From positions 1 through 64,000 of the forward strand of contig JAFYQD010000008.1 in NCBI GenBank assembly GCA_017547245.1: a stretch of 64,000 nt of DNA. The letters are read 5' to 3'. Numbering within the stretch: position 1 is the stretch's first letter; every line of letters starts with the position of its first letter. Position numbers and translations under genes: made by a program. The stretch comes from Oscillospiraceae bacterium (GTDB taxonomy: Bacteria > Bacillota > Clostridia > Oscillospirales > Ruminococcaceae). The notes below the pieces were generated by a model, which worked only from the letters and a program-made list of their open reading frames with translations, did no database searches and was not told the DNA's origin. Shown piece by piece: positions 24,515-31,535 of the stretch.

Positions 24515-24910
24515 ATGCCAATCCAAGTTGTTGCGGCCCTTATCTGGCGTCAGGACAGGTTTATGATCTGCCAGCGTCCTGCCCACAAAACCCGTGGGCT
24601 GTTGTGGGAGTTTGTTGGCGGAAAGGTTGAACCGGGTGAGAGCAAACAGCAGGCCCTTGCACGGGAATGCTGTGAAGAACTGGGCGCCAAAGTGACTGCC
24701 GGAGAAATTTTTATGCAGTTGGTGCACAGCTATCCCGATATGACGGTGGAACTGACCCTGTTCCATGCCGCCATTGAGGGCGAACCCAAGCTTCTGGAGC
24801 ACAACGACATCCGCTGGATTAGGGTGGATGAAATCGACCAATACAATTTTTGCCCGGCCGATGTGGAAATTCTGGCCGCACTGAAGGAAAGGGGCGCACC
24901 CAAATGCTGA
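24515..24910 (+). CDS. Nudix hydrolase, MutT-like
   Basis: A 131-residue pyrophosphohydrolase. The complete Nudix box G-x5-E-x7-R-E-x2-E-E-x-G is at about residues 38-60 (GKVEPGESK..ARECCEELGA). The N-terminal VVAALIW and FMICQRP match 8-oxo-dGTP diphosphatases of the MutT type, which clean oxidised nucleotides. AAAGGGG lies upstream. The position directly after a peroxiredoxin supports a role in oxidative damage. The stop overlaps the next start by 7 bases. Confidence 0.9.
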   Translation: MPIQVVAALIWRQDRFMICQRPAHKTRGLLWEFVGGKVEPGESKQQALARECCEELGAKVTAGEIFMQLVHSYPDMTVELTLFHAAIEGEPKLLEHNDIRWIRVDEIDQYNFCPADVEILAALKERGAPKC

Positions 24911-25251
24911 CCCGTCAGGAGGCCATAGAGGTTTGTTTGAGGCTGCCGAGAGCCTATGAAGATTATCCCTTTGAGGATCCCAACTGGACCATCATGCGCC
25001 ACCATGGCAACCGCAAGATGTTTGCGGCCATCTATGCCCGGCAGGGACATATCTGGCTGAACCTGAAGGCCGACCCCATGTGGGGCGATTTGTGGAAGCA
25101 AAACTGGCCGGCCGTGGTACCGGCTTATCATATGAACAAACAGCACTGGATCAGCGTGATTCTGGATGGCAGCATGACCGAAGAAGAGGTTTTTCGCCTG
25201 ATTTGTGACAGCCATGCTCTGACAGCACCACGGCCAAGGGTAAAAAAATAA
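24904..25251 (+). CDS. MmcQ/YjbR family protein
   Basis: A 115-residue protein of the double-wing DNA-binding-like MmcQ/YjbR fold. LTRQEAIEVCLRLPRAYEDYPF at the start, MFAAIYARQGHIWLNLKADP in the middle and PAYHMNKQHWISVIL near the end are characteristic. The biochemical role is unknown. The ATG behind AAAGGGG overlaps the Nudix gene, so translation is coupled; the longer upstream frame is rejected. Confidence 0.88.
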   Translation: MLTRQEAIEVCLRLPRAYEDYPFEDPNWTIMRHHGNRKMFAAIYARQGHIWLNLKADPMWGDLWKQNWPAVVPAYHMNKQHWISVILDGSMTEEEVFRLICDSHALTAPRPRVKK

Positions 25252-25293
25252 TCCTTTGCCCCGGGCTGCGGCAAACAATGGGAGGATAATGCT

Positions 25294-26238
25294 ATGAAAG
25301 AATATGTCATCGGTGTGGATGTTGGGGGAACTACCGTAAAACTGGGCTTGTTTTCCACAAGCGGCCAACTGCTGGAAAAGTGGGAAATACCCACCTGTAC
25401 AGAACAGGAAGGCAAAAAGGTGCTGCCCGACATTGCCGCCTCCATCGAAAACAAGTTGAAGGAAAAACAGATAAGCCACGACAATGTGGAGGGCATCGGC
25501 ATCGGTGTGCCCGGCCCTGTGGACAGCAGCAATGTGGTGCATAAGTGCATCAACCTTGGCTGGGGCGTGCTTAATGTCAAAGAAGAGATGAACCGTCTGC
25601 TGCCCGATATTCCAAAGGTTGCGGCAGGCAACGATGCCAATGTGGCCGCGCTGGGTGAATTGTGGCAGGGCGGCGGACAGGGCAGCCGCAGCACCGTTAT
25701 GATGACCCTGGGCACCGGTGTGGGCGGCGGTGTGGTGTTGGATGGCCGCATCATTGCAGGACACAACGGCGGCGCAGGCGAAATCGGACACATCACCGTG
25801 GAACCGCAGGAAACCGAACTTTGCGCCTGCGGCAAAAAGGGATGCGTGGAGCAATATGCCTCGGCCAACGGCATTGTGCGTTTGGCCAAACGGATGCTGA
25901 CCCAAAGCGATGAGCCTTCGGCCCTGCGGGATATGCCGCAGTTTACCTCCAAAGATATCTGCGAGCTGGCCGAACAGGGGGACCCTATGGCTACCGCCAT
26001 TCTGGAACGCTGCGGAGAATATCTGGGGCGTGCCCTCAGCTGTGCCTCGGCGGTCATCGACCCCGATGTGTTCATCATCGGCGGCGGCATGAGCCGTGCC
26101 GGCAAGGTGCTTACCGATGTTATCCAGCGCCATTACAGTCAGTATGCCTTTCATGTTTCGGCCCACACCCGGGTGGTGACAGCCCGTCTGGGCAATGATG
26201 CCGGAATTTACGGCTGTGCAAAAATGATAATCGAATGA
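25294..26238 (+). CDS. glk: ROK-family glucokinase
   Basis: A 314-residue sugar kinase. GVDVGGTTVKLGLF at residues 7-20 is the phosphate loop, IGIGVPGPVD near 68 follows, GNDANVAALGE near 111 carries the catalytic aspartate, and LGTGVGGGVVLDG near 138 is the adenosine region. GHITVEP followed by C-A-C-G-x-x-G-C-V-E-Q-Y (about 170-195) is the ROK zinc site. GGAGG precedes the ATG. Glucose to glucose-6-phosphate is the most likely reaction. There is no helix-turn-helix, so it is not a ROK repressor. Confidence 0.92.
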   Translation: MKEYVIGVDVGGTTVKLGLFSTSGQLLEKWEIPTCTEQEGKKVLPDIAASIENKLKEKQISHDNVEGIGIGVPGPVDSSNVVHKCINLGWGVLNVKEEMNRLLPDIPKVAAGNDANVAALGELWQGGGQGSRSTVMMTLGTGVGGGVVLDGRIIAGHNGGAGEIGHITVEPQETELCACGKKGCVEQYASANGIVRLAKRMLTQSDEPSALRDMPQFTSKDICELAEQGDPMATAILERCGEYLGRALSCASAVIDPDVFIIGGGMSRAGKVLTDVIQRHYSQYAFHVSAHTRVVTARLGNDAGIYGCAKMIIE

Positions 26239-26331
26239 AAAAGAAAAATGCAGGAAAATATCCGCAAAAATACACTATATATACAGAAAGCATTAAAAGA
26301 CCCCCGTCTGACATCATAAGGAGGAAGACAA

Positions 26332-26556
26332 TTGTTTGAATTACTGGTTACTGTTTTGTGTGTCTGGTTGTTTATCAAGGCTGTCGGCCTTGCGCTGAAA
26401 ATTACCTGGGGCATGGCAAAAATTGCGGCCACCGTTCTGATGATTCTGGCGCTGCCTGCGCTGGTGATTGTGCTGTTGTTTGCCGGCGGTCTGCTGCTGT
26501 TGCTGCCTGTGGCGCTGGTTGCGGCTGCGGTTGGCATTCTCAAGGCCTGCCTGTAA
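26332..26556 (+). CDS. small hydrophobic membrane protein
   Basis: A 74-residue protein consisting almost wholly of two or three hydrophobic helices (about 4-22, 32-55 and 57-72). It starts with TTG, chosen because AAGGAGG lies 7 bases upstream and no ATG is near. No family recognised; similar tiny membrane proteins are common and uncharacterised. It is followed by a strong terminator shared with bioY. Confidence 0.65.
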   Translation: MFELLVTVLCVWLFIKAVGLALKITWGMAKIAATVLMILALPALVIVLLFAGGLLLLLPVALVAAAVGILKACL

Positions 26557-26565
26557 AAGAAAACA

Positions 26566-26599
26566 AAAACGCCCTCTTCTGCGGAAGAGGGCGTTTTTT
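26566..26599. terminator. bidirectional terminator between the small membrane gene and bioY
   Basis: Long stem AAAACGCCCTCTTC / GAAGAGGGCGTTTT with a TGCG loop and T-rich ends on both strands. Confidence 0.85.
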
Positions 26600-27128
26600 A
26601 GTTGTTGTGATAAAGCCGATGGCGCAGTTTTTGCACCAGAACCACAGCCAACAGGGCTTTGGCGGCTTCGGTGGGCAGAAAGGGCACCACACCGGTAAGC
26701 AGGGCGGTCTTTATGCCGCATCCGGTGGAAAAAGCAAGCCACAATCCACCAAGGAAACAGCTTATCATGGAGCAAGCCGACATTGCGGCAAAACAGCGGA
26801 TGCTTTTGGTGCCGGTGCGGCACAGCAGGGCCGAGGCGGCAAGCGCCGCAAAAGGATAGGCCATCAGATAGCCGCCGGTTGGACCAAACAACCTGCCCGG
26901 CCCACCCATAAAACCGCCGAACACAGGCAAACCAACAAGACCCAGCAGCAGATAGGCCGCCATGGCCCACCAGCTCTGTTTGGGCGGCAGCAGACCGCCG
27001 CACAGCATCACCGCAAGGGTGGCCAGACTGATCGGCACAGGGCTGAAGGGCAGGGGGATGATGATTTGCGCCATGGCCGCTGTAAGTGCGGCAAACAGGG
27101 CGATGCGTGTCAGATTTCGGGTCTGCAT
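26598..27128 (-). CDS. bioY: biotin transporter substrate-binding subunit BioY
   Basis: A 176-residue membrane S-component of an energy-coupling-factor transporter, with six helices. IPLPFSPVPISLATLAVMLCGGLL near residue 25, GLVGLPVFGGFMGGPGRLFGPTGGYL near 62 (GPTGGY is the signature) and the C-terminal VPFLPTEAAKA are typical. GGAGG precedes the ATG. No ecfAT genes are adjacent, so it would share a module encoded elsewhere, as group II S-components do. No biotin genes are in the window, which suggests dependence on external biotin. Confidence 0.93.
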   Translation of the reverse strand: MQTRNLTRIALFAALTAAMAQIIIPLPFSPVPISLATLAVMLCGGLLPPKQSWWAMAAYLLLGLVGLPVFGGFMGGPGRLFGPTGGYLMAYPFAALAASALLCRTGTKSIRCFAAMSACSMISCFLGGLWLAFSTGCGIKTALLTGVVPFLPTEAAKALLAVVLVQKLRHRLYHNN

Positions 27129-27190
27129 CGGGTATCCTCCGTGGGTGCTGTTTTATGGGTGTTGGTGCAAAGGTGTTTTTATAAATACCT

Positions 27191-27219
27191 ATTATAGCAT
27201 ACCGCACCGTTGTCGTAAA
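27191..27219 (-). promoter_or_regulatory. promoter of bioY
   Basis: Minus-strand TTTACG (27219-27214) and perfect TATAAT (27196-27191) are 17 bases apart. I could not recognise a BirA box. Confidence 0.5.
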
Positions 27220-27236
27220 ACCGTGGGGAACACCGC

Positions 27237-27404
27237 TTAAAAATCATCATGATAGTCGTCGCAGTTGTAACAGTAGCCGTCATCATCCACATCATGATGG
27301 TCATAAACCGACCGGGAAGATGAACGGTTGTTTTTTATGTGGGAAGAAGTTTCGGAAGAACTTTCATCGCCGTTGAGAAACAGATCAATCAAACCAAAAA
27401 ACAT
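27237..27404 (-). CDS. small Asp/Ser/His-rich protein beside the cotJ operon
   Basis: A 55-residue frame with AGGAGG 8 bases before its ATG. Residues 1-12 are hydrophobic (MFFGLIDLFLNG), 14-30 are Ser-rich, and 34-55 are packed with Asp, His and Tyr plus a C-x2-C pair (YCYNCDDYHDDF at the end). The C-terminal half looks able to bind metal ions. It lies between the cotJ terminator and bioY, so a spore role is possible but only by location. No family recognised. Confidence 0.6.
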   Translation of the reverse strand: MFFGLIDLFLNGDESSSETSSHIKNNRSSSRSVYDHHDVDDDGYCYNCDDYHDDF

Positions 27405-27482
27405 AAATATAACCTCCTGAAAAGTTTGTGCTTTCAGAATAACCGAGAAGCTGTCCTATAGAACGGACTTTAAAAATTTTTG

Positions 27483-27517
27483 AAAAAAATCGGAGCCTCC
27501 CTTTAGGAAAGGCTCCG
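27483..27517 (-). terminator. terminator of the cotJ operon
   Basis: Minus-strand stem CGGAGCCT / AGGCTCCG followed by ATTTTTTT. Confidence 0.8.
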
Positions 27518-27533
27518 TTGATGGGTTTGAGGA

Positions 27534-28133
27534 CTACTGTTTTTTCAGCCCGGGATTAAAGGCATAGATGTTGCGGCTGTCCATCTGCTCGGTGGCATAA
27601 TTCAGCGATTCGCCAAACCGCTGATAGTGTACAATTTCTCGCTGGCGCAGGAAGCGGATAACATCCTTGACGTCGGGGTCATCCACCAGCCGCAGGATAT
27701 TGTCATAGGTGCTGCGGGCTTTTTGCTCGGCGGCCATGTTTTCGGTCAGGTCGGTAAGAATGTCCCCCTTGCTTTGAAAATAAGCGGCAGAAAAGGGCAC
27801 CCCCGAGGCCGAAGCAGGGTAGACGCCGTTGGTGTGGTCCACAAAGTAGGCATCAAAACCGCTGCGCTTGATTTCTTCGGCGGTCAGGTTGCGGGTCAGC
27901 TGACGCACGATGGTGGAAATCATTTCGACGTGGTTCAGTTCTTCAGTGCCAATGTCGGTAAGAAGACCTGACACACGGGCATAGGGCGAGGCATACCGCT
28001 GGCTGAGATAGCGTTGCGAGGCGGCCAGTTCTCCGTCGGGGCCGCCCAGCTGGGTAAGAATGATTTTGGCGGCGGCTGGGTCGGGTCGGCTGATTTTTAC
28101 GGGATATTGCAGCATTTTCTCATAAATCCACAT
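27534..28133 (-). CDS. cotJC: spore coat protein CotJC (manganese-catalase-like)
   Basis: A 199-residue ferritin-like four-helix protein of the manganese catalase family, found in the inner spore coat. MWIYEKMLQYPVKI at the start is the CotJC signature. Metal ligands are in LTDIGTEELNHVEM (E-x2-H, about residue 60) and in NMAAEQKARSTYDNI plus REIVHYQRFGE toward the end (Glu and His). AGGAG lies before the ATG. It is the last gene of cotJABC, transcribed in the mother cell in known spore formers. Confidence 0.95.
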   Translation of the reverse strand: MWIYEKMLQYPVKISRPDPAAAKIILTQLGGPDGELAASQRYLSQRYASPYARVSGLLTDIGTEELNHVEMISTIVRQLTRNLTAEEIKRSGFDAYFVDHTNGVYPASASGVPFSAAYFQSKGDILTDLTENMAAEQKARSTYDNILRLVDDPDVKDVIRFLRQREIVHYQRFGESLNYATEQMDSRNIYAFNPGLKKQ

Positions 28134-28145
28134 AGGCGTTCCTCC

Positions 28146-28388
28146 TTATTCCCAGGGCCATGGGTTGTCAATCCAGCGCCAGCTGTTTTGGTTGGCGGTA
28201 TGGCTGCACAATGGGCCAAACTGGGCCACATAACGCTTTTTCATTTCGTTATAGTGGGTCAGTTTTTCGTTGTGATAGGCCAAAGCCTGCTGGTCGGTGG
28301 GATGGGTGTCCAGAAACAGGGCGGATTCCTGAATGGCGAAGGCCAGCTCCTGCAGGCAGCGCATCAGGGCGGTTTTGTTATCTTCCAC
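28146..28388 (-). CDS. cotJB: spore coat protein CotJB
   Basis: An 80-residue coat protein. L-Q-E-L-A-F-A-I-Q-E-S-A-L-F-L-D-T-H-P at the start and W-R-W-I-D-N-P-W-P-W-E at the end are characteristic. The start is GTG, set by AAGGAGG 8 bases upstream; a longer frame without a site is rejected. It overlaps cotJA by 11 bases and precedes cotJC by 12 bases. Confidence 0.93.
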   Translation of the reverse strand: MEDNKTALMRCLQELAFAIQESALFLDTHPTDQQALAYHNEKLTHYNEMKKRYVAQFGPLCSHTANQNSWRWIDNPWPWE

Positions 28389-28590
28389 GGGGCAGACCTC
28401 CTTCTTCCAAAGGCAGATAGAGCTCCTCAAAAATGGTGCCCTTGCGCAGGCTGCGGCTGTCGTCCATCAGGCTGCGAAAGGTCTGCACAGGGGTATAGCT
28501 GCTGGCCAGCGGCAGGTGTTTGACCTCTGCCGGCATGGCCGCAGGCGGCGCAACACGTATGGGGTGTACGGGCTGCTGCGGCATATACAT
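28378..28590 (-). CDS. cotJA: spore coat associated protein CotJA
   Basis: A 70-residue proline-rich protein. The segment LASSYTPVQTFRSLMDDSRSLRKGTIFEELYLP is the conserved CotJA core (Y-x-P-x-Q-x-F..L..GTIFPEL). AAAGGAGG precedes the ATG. It opens the operon. Upstream to 28788 the DNA is AT-rich; a clear sigma-E promoter could not be fixed. Confidence 0.9.
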   Translation of the reverse strand: MYMPQQPVHPIRVAPPAAMPAEVKHLPLASSYTPVQTFRSLMDDSRSLRKGTIFEELYLPLEEGGLPRGR

Positions 28591-28721
28591 GTTTCATTCC
28601 TCCTTTGTTAAACAAATGCTGTTAACATAATATGAGGAAACCTGCTTTTTTGCCCGTGGACCAGACAAAAACGGAATATTTATGCCAAATTATACAAAAT
28701 GTAATCATCGCTTGGCGCTTT

Positions 28722-28750
28722 TTGATTTTTTGGCGGTATTGTGGTATATT
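28722..28750 (+). promoter_or_regulatory. promoter of the GNAT acetyltransferase gene
   Basis: TTGATT and TATATT are 17 bases apart, 38 bases before the start codon. Confidence 0.6.
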
Positions 28751-28788
28751 CGGCTTGACCCAAATTTCTCTTCAGGAGGTGTTGGCAA

Positions 28789-29226
28789 ATGAAGGTGCGT
28801 GCCATGACTGCTGCCGACAAGGAAATAACCATTCCCATGGTGCTTCAGTTTTACGACGGCCCTGCGGTGGAACACGCTGTTCCCATGCCCATCATTGAAA
28901 AGGTGTTTGCCGATGCCGTAGGGGAAAACCCTCATCTGGAAGGCTTTATTCTGGAAGAGGGTGGTCAGGTGGTGGGGTTTGCCTACCTTACCTTCTTTTA
29001 TGCCTGCGAGGTGGCGGGCAAGGTTATTATGATCGAAGAACTGTTCATCAAAGAGGAGCACCGCGGAAAGGGTTACGGCCAGCAGTTTATGGATTGGATG
29101 TATGCGGCCTATCCCGATGTTGTCCGTTTCCGTCTGGAAATCACCCCCGAAAACCGCGCCGTAAATCTTTACCGCCGCAACGGGTTTGTGGAACTGACCT
29201 ATGGCCAGATGGTGTACGATCGGTAA
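28789..29226 (+). CDS. GNAT-family N-acetyltransferase
   Basis: A 145-residue acetyl-CoA-dependent acetyltransferase. The core IEELFIKEEHRGKGYGQQFMDWM (about residues 82-105) contains the R-G-K-G-Y-G acetyl-CoA loop. The C-terminal RLEITPENRAVNLYRRNGFVEL is the typical N-x-x-A-x-x-L-Y-x-x-x-G-F motif. AGGAGG precedes the ATG. The substrate is unknown. It is a single gene whose downstream terminator is the first of the twin small-RNA terminators. Confidence 0.9.
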   Translation: MKVRAMTAADKEITIPMVLQFYDGPAVEHAVPMPIIEKVFADAVGENPHLEGFILEEGGQVVGFAYLTFFYACEVAGKVIMIEELFIKEEHRGKGYGQQFMDWMYAAYPDVVRFRLEITPENRAVNLYRRNGFVELTYGQMVYDR

Positions 29227-29239
29227 TATGTTTAAACAC

Positions 29240-29320
29240 AAAAAAGCCACCCGGCTCAATGGGTGGCTTCTTTTTTCGAGTTAAGACTTTTTATGGAGTT
29301 TGTCTTGCTCTTGCTCTGTG
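29240..29320 (-). ncRNA. small RNA copy 1 of a tandem pair (about 80 nt)
   Basis: On the minus strand an extended -10 box TGATATACT (29334-29326) is followed by about 80 nucleotides ending in a terminator (GCCACCC / GGGTGGC plus T6, 29240-29267). The body holds a stem AAGAC / GTCTT (29306-29302 with 29287-29283) that exposes a 14-base loop containing ACTCC, complementary to the Shine-Dalgarno GGAGT. No coding frame with a ribosome site exists in it. The terminator also serves the plus-strand GNAT gene. The second copy is 206-208 bases away and nearly identical. Confidence 0.6.
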
Positions 29321-29390
29321 ACTATAGTATATCACCGACAGAGGCGCAGAATCATCCTTTTTTGGTAAAGCTTCGATGACAGGATGATAA
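29241..29390. repeat. tandem direct repeat, copy 1 (150 bp)
   Basis: Comprises the small-RNA gene, its -10 region and an upstream inverted repeat ATCATCC / GGATGAT (29351-29357 and 29382-29388). It is copied at 29449-29596 with changes only in the terminator T-run, the spacer upstream of the -10 box and one base in the inverted-repeat loop. Confidence 0.9.
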
Positions 29391-29447
29391 AAAGAACGGC
29401 ATCAATTATTTCATTTTGTAATCTTATTTGATCTCAAAAAGACAAAT

Positions 29448-29526
29448 TAAAAAGCCACCCGGCTCAATGGGTGGCTTCTTTTCGAGTTAAGACTTTTTAT
29501 GGAGTTTGTCTTGCTCTTGCTCTGTG
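29448..29526 (-). ncRNA. small RNA copy 2 of a tandem pair (about 79 nt)
   Basis: Same organisation as copy 1: extended -10 TGATATACT ending at 29532, hairpin loop with ACTCC, terminator GCCACCC / GGGTGGC at 29454-29475. The transcribed part is identical to copy 1 except for a two-base deletion in a T-run before the terminator stem. Confidence 0.6.
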
Positions 29527-29596
29527 ACTATAGTATATCACCGGCAGGAGCATGGAATCATCCTTTTTTGGTAAAGCTTCGGTGACAGGATGATGA
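29449..29596. repeat. tandem direct repeat, copy 2
   Basis: Second copy of the 29241-29390 unit. The 58 bases between the copies are unrelated AT-rich DNA. Confidence 0.9.
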
Positions 29597-29616
29597 AAAT
29601 ACAACCCCAAAATATT

Positions 29617-29895
29617 TCAATTTGTAAATGTTTGGCCGTAAACGGGAACAAACCAGAGATTGGGGTTGGCTGCGGTGGCCTGAGCAATCACACCAAGCAG
29701 ATGCAGACAATAGCCTTCCAACCACTCGGCACCCACCAAACGGATGGTGGTGGGGCTGTCTATATCGTTGAGCAGGTCATAAAGGGCATCCAGGTTGCGG
29801 CCATACCACTCGGGGAAGGAAAAAGCCTCGGCCAGATGATCGTGCAGGGCGTTGCGGTCGGTCATCTTTTCGGCATACAGACAAATTTGCTTCAT
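29617..29895 (-). CDS. barstar-family ribonuclease inhibitor
   Basis: A 92-residue inhibitor predicted to block the barnase encoded just upstream. The N-terminal DRNALHDHLAEAFSFPEWYGRNLDALYDLLNDI matches the barstar helix that plugs the barnase active site (F-P-x-W-Y-G-x-N-x-D-A-L), including the acidic residues. GGAGG precedes the ATG. The gene begins 13 bases after the barnase stop, so enzyme and inhibitor are co-transcribed. Confidence 0.93.
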   Translation of the reverse strand: MKQICLYAEKMTDRNALHDHLAEAFSFPEWYGRNLDALYDLLNDIDSPTTIRLVGAEWLEGYCLHLLGVIAQATAANPNLWFVPVYGQTFTN

Positions 29896-29907
29896 GGTGC
29901 GGCCTCC

Positions 29908-30501
29908 TTAATAAAGCTGGGTAAAAGATTCATAGTGATTATCGGTGTAAAAAATCAATCCGTCGTTGGAAAAAACAATGCGTTTGGCATTGCGGTGGCC
30001 GCCCTCATAGTCGATGTCGCATTCGGTCCAGGTGCGGCCGTTTGCCTCGGGCAGAAGACCTTCGTAATTGCCGAAACGGTCACCGCCGATGCTCATGCCG
30101 GGGGCAACATCCCACAGATTGCCCTGACTGCTTTCCCAGCCAAGGTCACGGGCTTTGTTCTTGGTGATATAGTTTTGGGGCAGCTTGCCGTAAGTGTGAA
30201 TGTAGTCGGCCACTTCCTGCATGGAGCTGTAGCTGCCGTCACGGGCAACCGCAGGTGCGGTCGGCTCGGCAGGCTCTTCCGCTTCCGGGGGGAGTTCTTC
30301 CGGGGCAGGGGCTTCTTCTTTAGGCAGTGAAGGAGCTTCCTCCTCAGGCAGTACCACCGTTTCGGCCTGACTGCTTTCGGGGGGGAGGGGTTCGCCCACC
30401 TGGGCCGCAGGGGCAAACTGGTCGTGGAGGAACATGGCAATGGCCAGCACCACAAAGAGGATGGATATTATATTGCGGATTTTGTTTTTATTCAGTTTCA
30501 T
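29908..30501 (-). CDS. membrane-tethered barnase-type ribonuclease
   Basis: A 197-residue guanyl-preferring RNase. Residues 1-7 are basic, 10-27 form a membrane helix (IISILFVVLAIAMFL), 30-85 are a Pro/Glu-rich linker, and about 90-197 are the barnase domain: VADYIHTYGKLPQNYITKNKAR, GNLWDVAPGMSIGGDRFGNYEG, GRTWTECDIDY and HRNAKRIVFSND, ending DNHYESFTQLY. All barnase catalytic residues are matched: Lys in ITK, Glu in TWTE, Arg in HRN and AKR, His in NHY. The start is the ATG behind AAAGGA; 46 upstream codons are rejected. Classical barnase has a cleavable signal; here the uncleaved-looking helix plus linker suggests anchoring outside the membrane. Confidence 0.9.
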   Translation of the reverse strand: MKLNKNKIRNIISILFVVLAIAMFLHDQFAPAAQVGEPLPPESSQAETVVLPEEEAPSLPKEEAPAPEELPPEAEEPAEPTAPAVARDGSYSSMQEVADYIHTYGKLPQNYITKNKARDLGWESSQGNLWDVAPGMSIGGDRFGNYEGLLPEANGRTWTECDIDYEGGHRNAKRIVFSNDGLIFYTDNHYESFTQLY

Positions 30502-30598
30502 ATCGTTTGGTCCTTTCGGGCATTTGTCTGCCGAAAAATTTGCGGAACAACTGCTGCTTATCAGTATAACATATTTGCGGCAGCAGGAACAGCCACTC

Positions 30599-30626
30599 AC
30601 CCCTGTCTTTGCTGTTACATAAAATG
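30599..30626 (+). promoter_or_regulatory. sigma-K-like promoter of dpaAB
   Basis: AC, 17 bases, then CATAAAATG matches the mother-cell sigma-K pattern (AC-N17-CATAnnnTA) with one mismatch, 28 bases before the dpaA start. This is the expected control for dipicolinate synthesis. Confidence 0.45.
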
Positions 30627-30653
30627 GGGTAGTCAACAAGGGAGGTCAACGGG

Positions 30654-31535
30654 ATGCAACAGAAAACATTTGCCGTGGTGGGTGGCGACCTTCGCCAGGC
30701 ATGGCTGGCCGGTCGTTTGGCCCAACGGGGTCATACCGTATATGCTGTGCTGCTGGACCGTGAGGTGGAAATTTCGCCCCGTGTACATAAAATCAATGAT
30801 GTAAAACAGGCGGTGGAAAAAGCGGATGTGGTGGTGCTGCCGCTGCCGGCCAGTGTCGACGGGCTGGTGGTCAATGCCCCTTTTGCCAATGGTTCGCTGG
30901 AGTTGGCAAAGCTTTTTGCCTTGCTGAAAGGAAAACTGGTGCTGGCCGGAAAAACAGAGAATCTTGAGGCATTGTCCAAACAGTACGGCGTGGAAACCAT
31001 CGACTATTTTGCCCGCGAGGAACTGGCGGTACTTAACAGCATTCCCACGGCCGAGGGTGCGCTGGAACTGGCCATGGCCGAACTGCCCACCACCATTTTT
31101 GGCACACGGGTGCTGATTACCGGTTTTGGGCGCATCAGCAGGGTGCTGTGCCGCCTGTTGGTGGCCATGGGGGCACAGGTGACGGTAGCTGCCCGCAGGT
31201 ACAGCGATTTTGCATGGATTGGCATATTTGGGGCACGGGCGGTGCATGTGGATGCACTGGCCGAGGCTGCGCCGCAGGCCGAACTGATTTTCAACACAGT
31301 GCCGGCGATGCTGTTTGACCGCAGGGTGCTGTCTGACCTGCCTGCCGAGGCGGTGGTCATCGACCTTGCCAGCAAGCCCGGTGGGGTAGATTTTGCCGCG
31401 GCGGGCGAACTGGGTGTGAAAACCATCTGGGCACTTTCGCTGCCGGGAAAGGTGGCTCCCATTTCCAGCGGCGAGGCCATCAAGGACACCATTTTGAACA
31501 TTCTGGATGAAAGGAGTGAGGGATATGCCCAATGA
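30654..31535 (+). CDS. dpaA: dipicolinate synthase subunit A
   Basis: A 293-residue dehydrogenase-like subunit that with DpaB converts dihydrodipicolinate to dipicolinic acid in the mother cell. FAVVGGDLRQAWLAGRLAQRGHTVY at the start is the family signature. The Rossmann loop VLITGFGRISRVLCRLLVAMG near residue 155 binds NAD(P). DLASKPGGVDF near 245 is also typical. GGGAGG precedes the ATG. It overlaps dpaB by 11 bases. Confidence 0.95.
   Translation: MQQKTFAVVGGDLRQAWLAGRLAQRGHTVYAVLLDREVEISPRVHKINDVKQAVEKADVVVLPLPASVDGLVVNAPFANGSLELAKLFALLKGKLVLAGKTENLEALSKQYGVETIDYFAREELAVLNSIPTAEGALELAMAELPTTIFGTRVLITGFGRISRVLCRLLVAMGAQVTVAARRYSDFAWIGIFGARAVHVDALAEAAPQAELIFNTVPAMLFDRRVLSDLPAEAVVIDLASKPGGVDFAAAGELGVKTIWALSLPGKVAPISSGEAIKDTILNILDERSEGYAQ

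Noticed and set aside
29241..29596. CRISPR array or insertion sequence at the 29-kb repeats
   Set aside because: Only two long copies with promoter and terminator features, no short spaced repeats, no transposase and no terminal inverted repeats.
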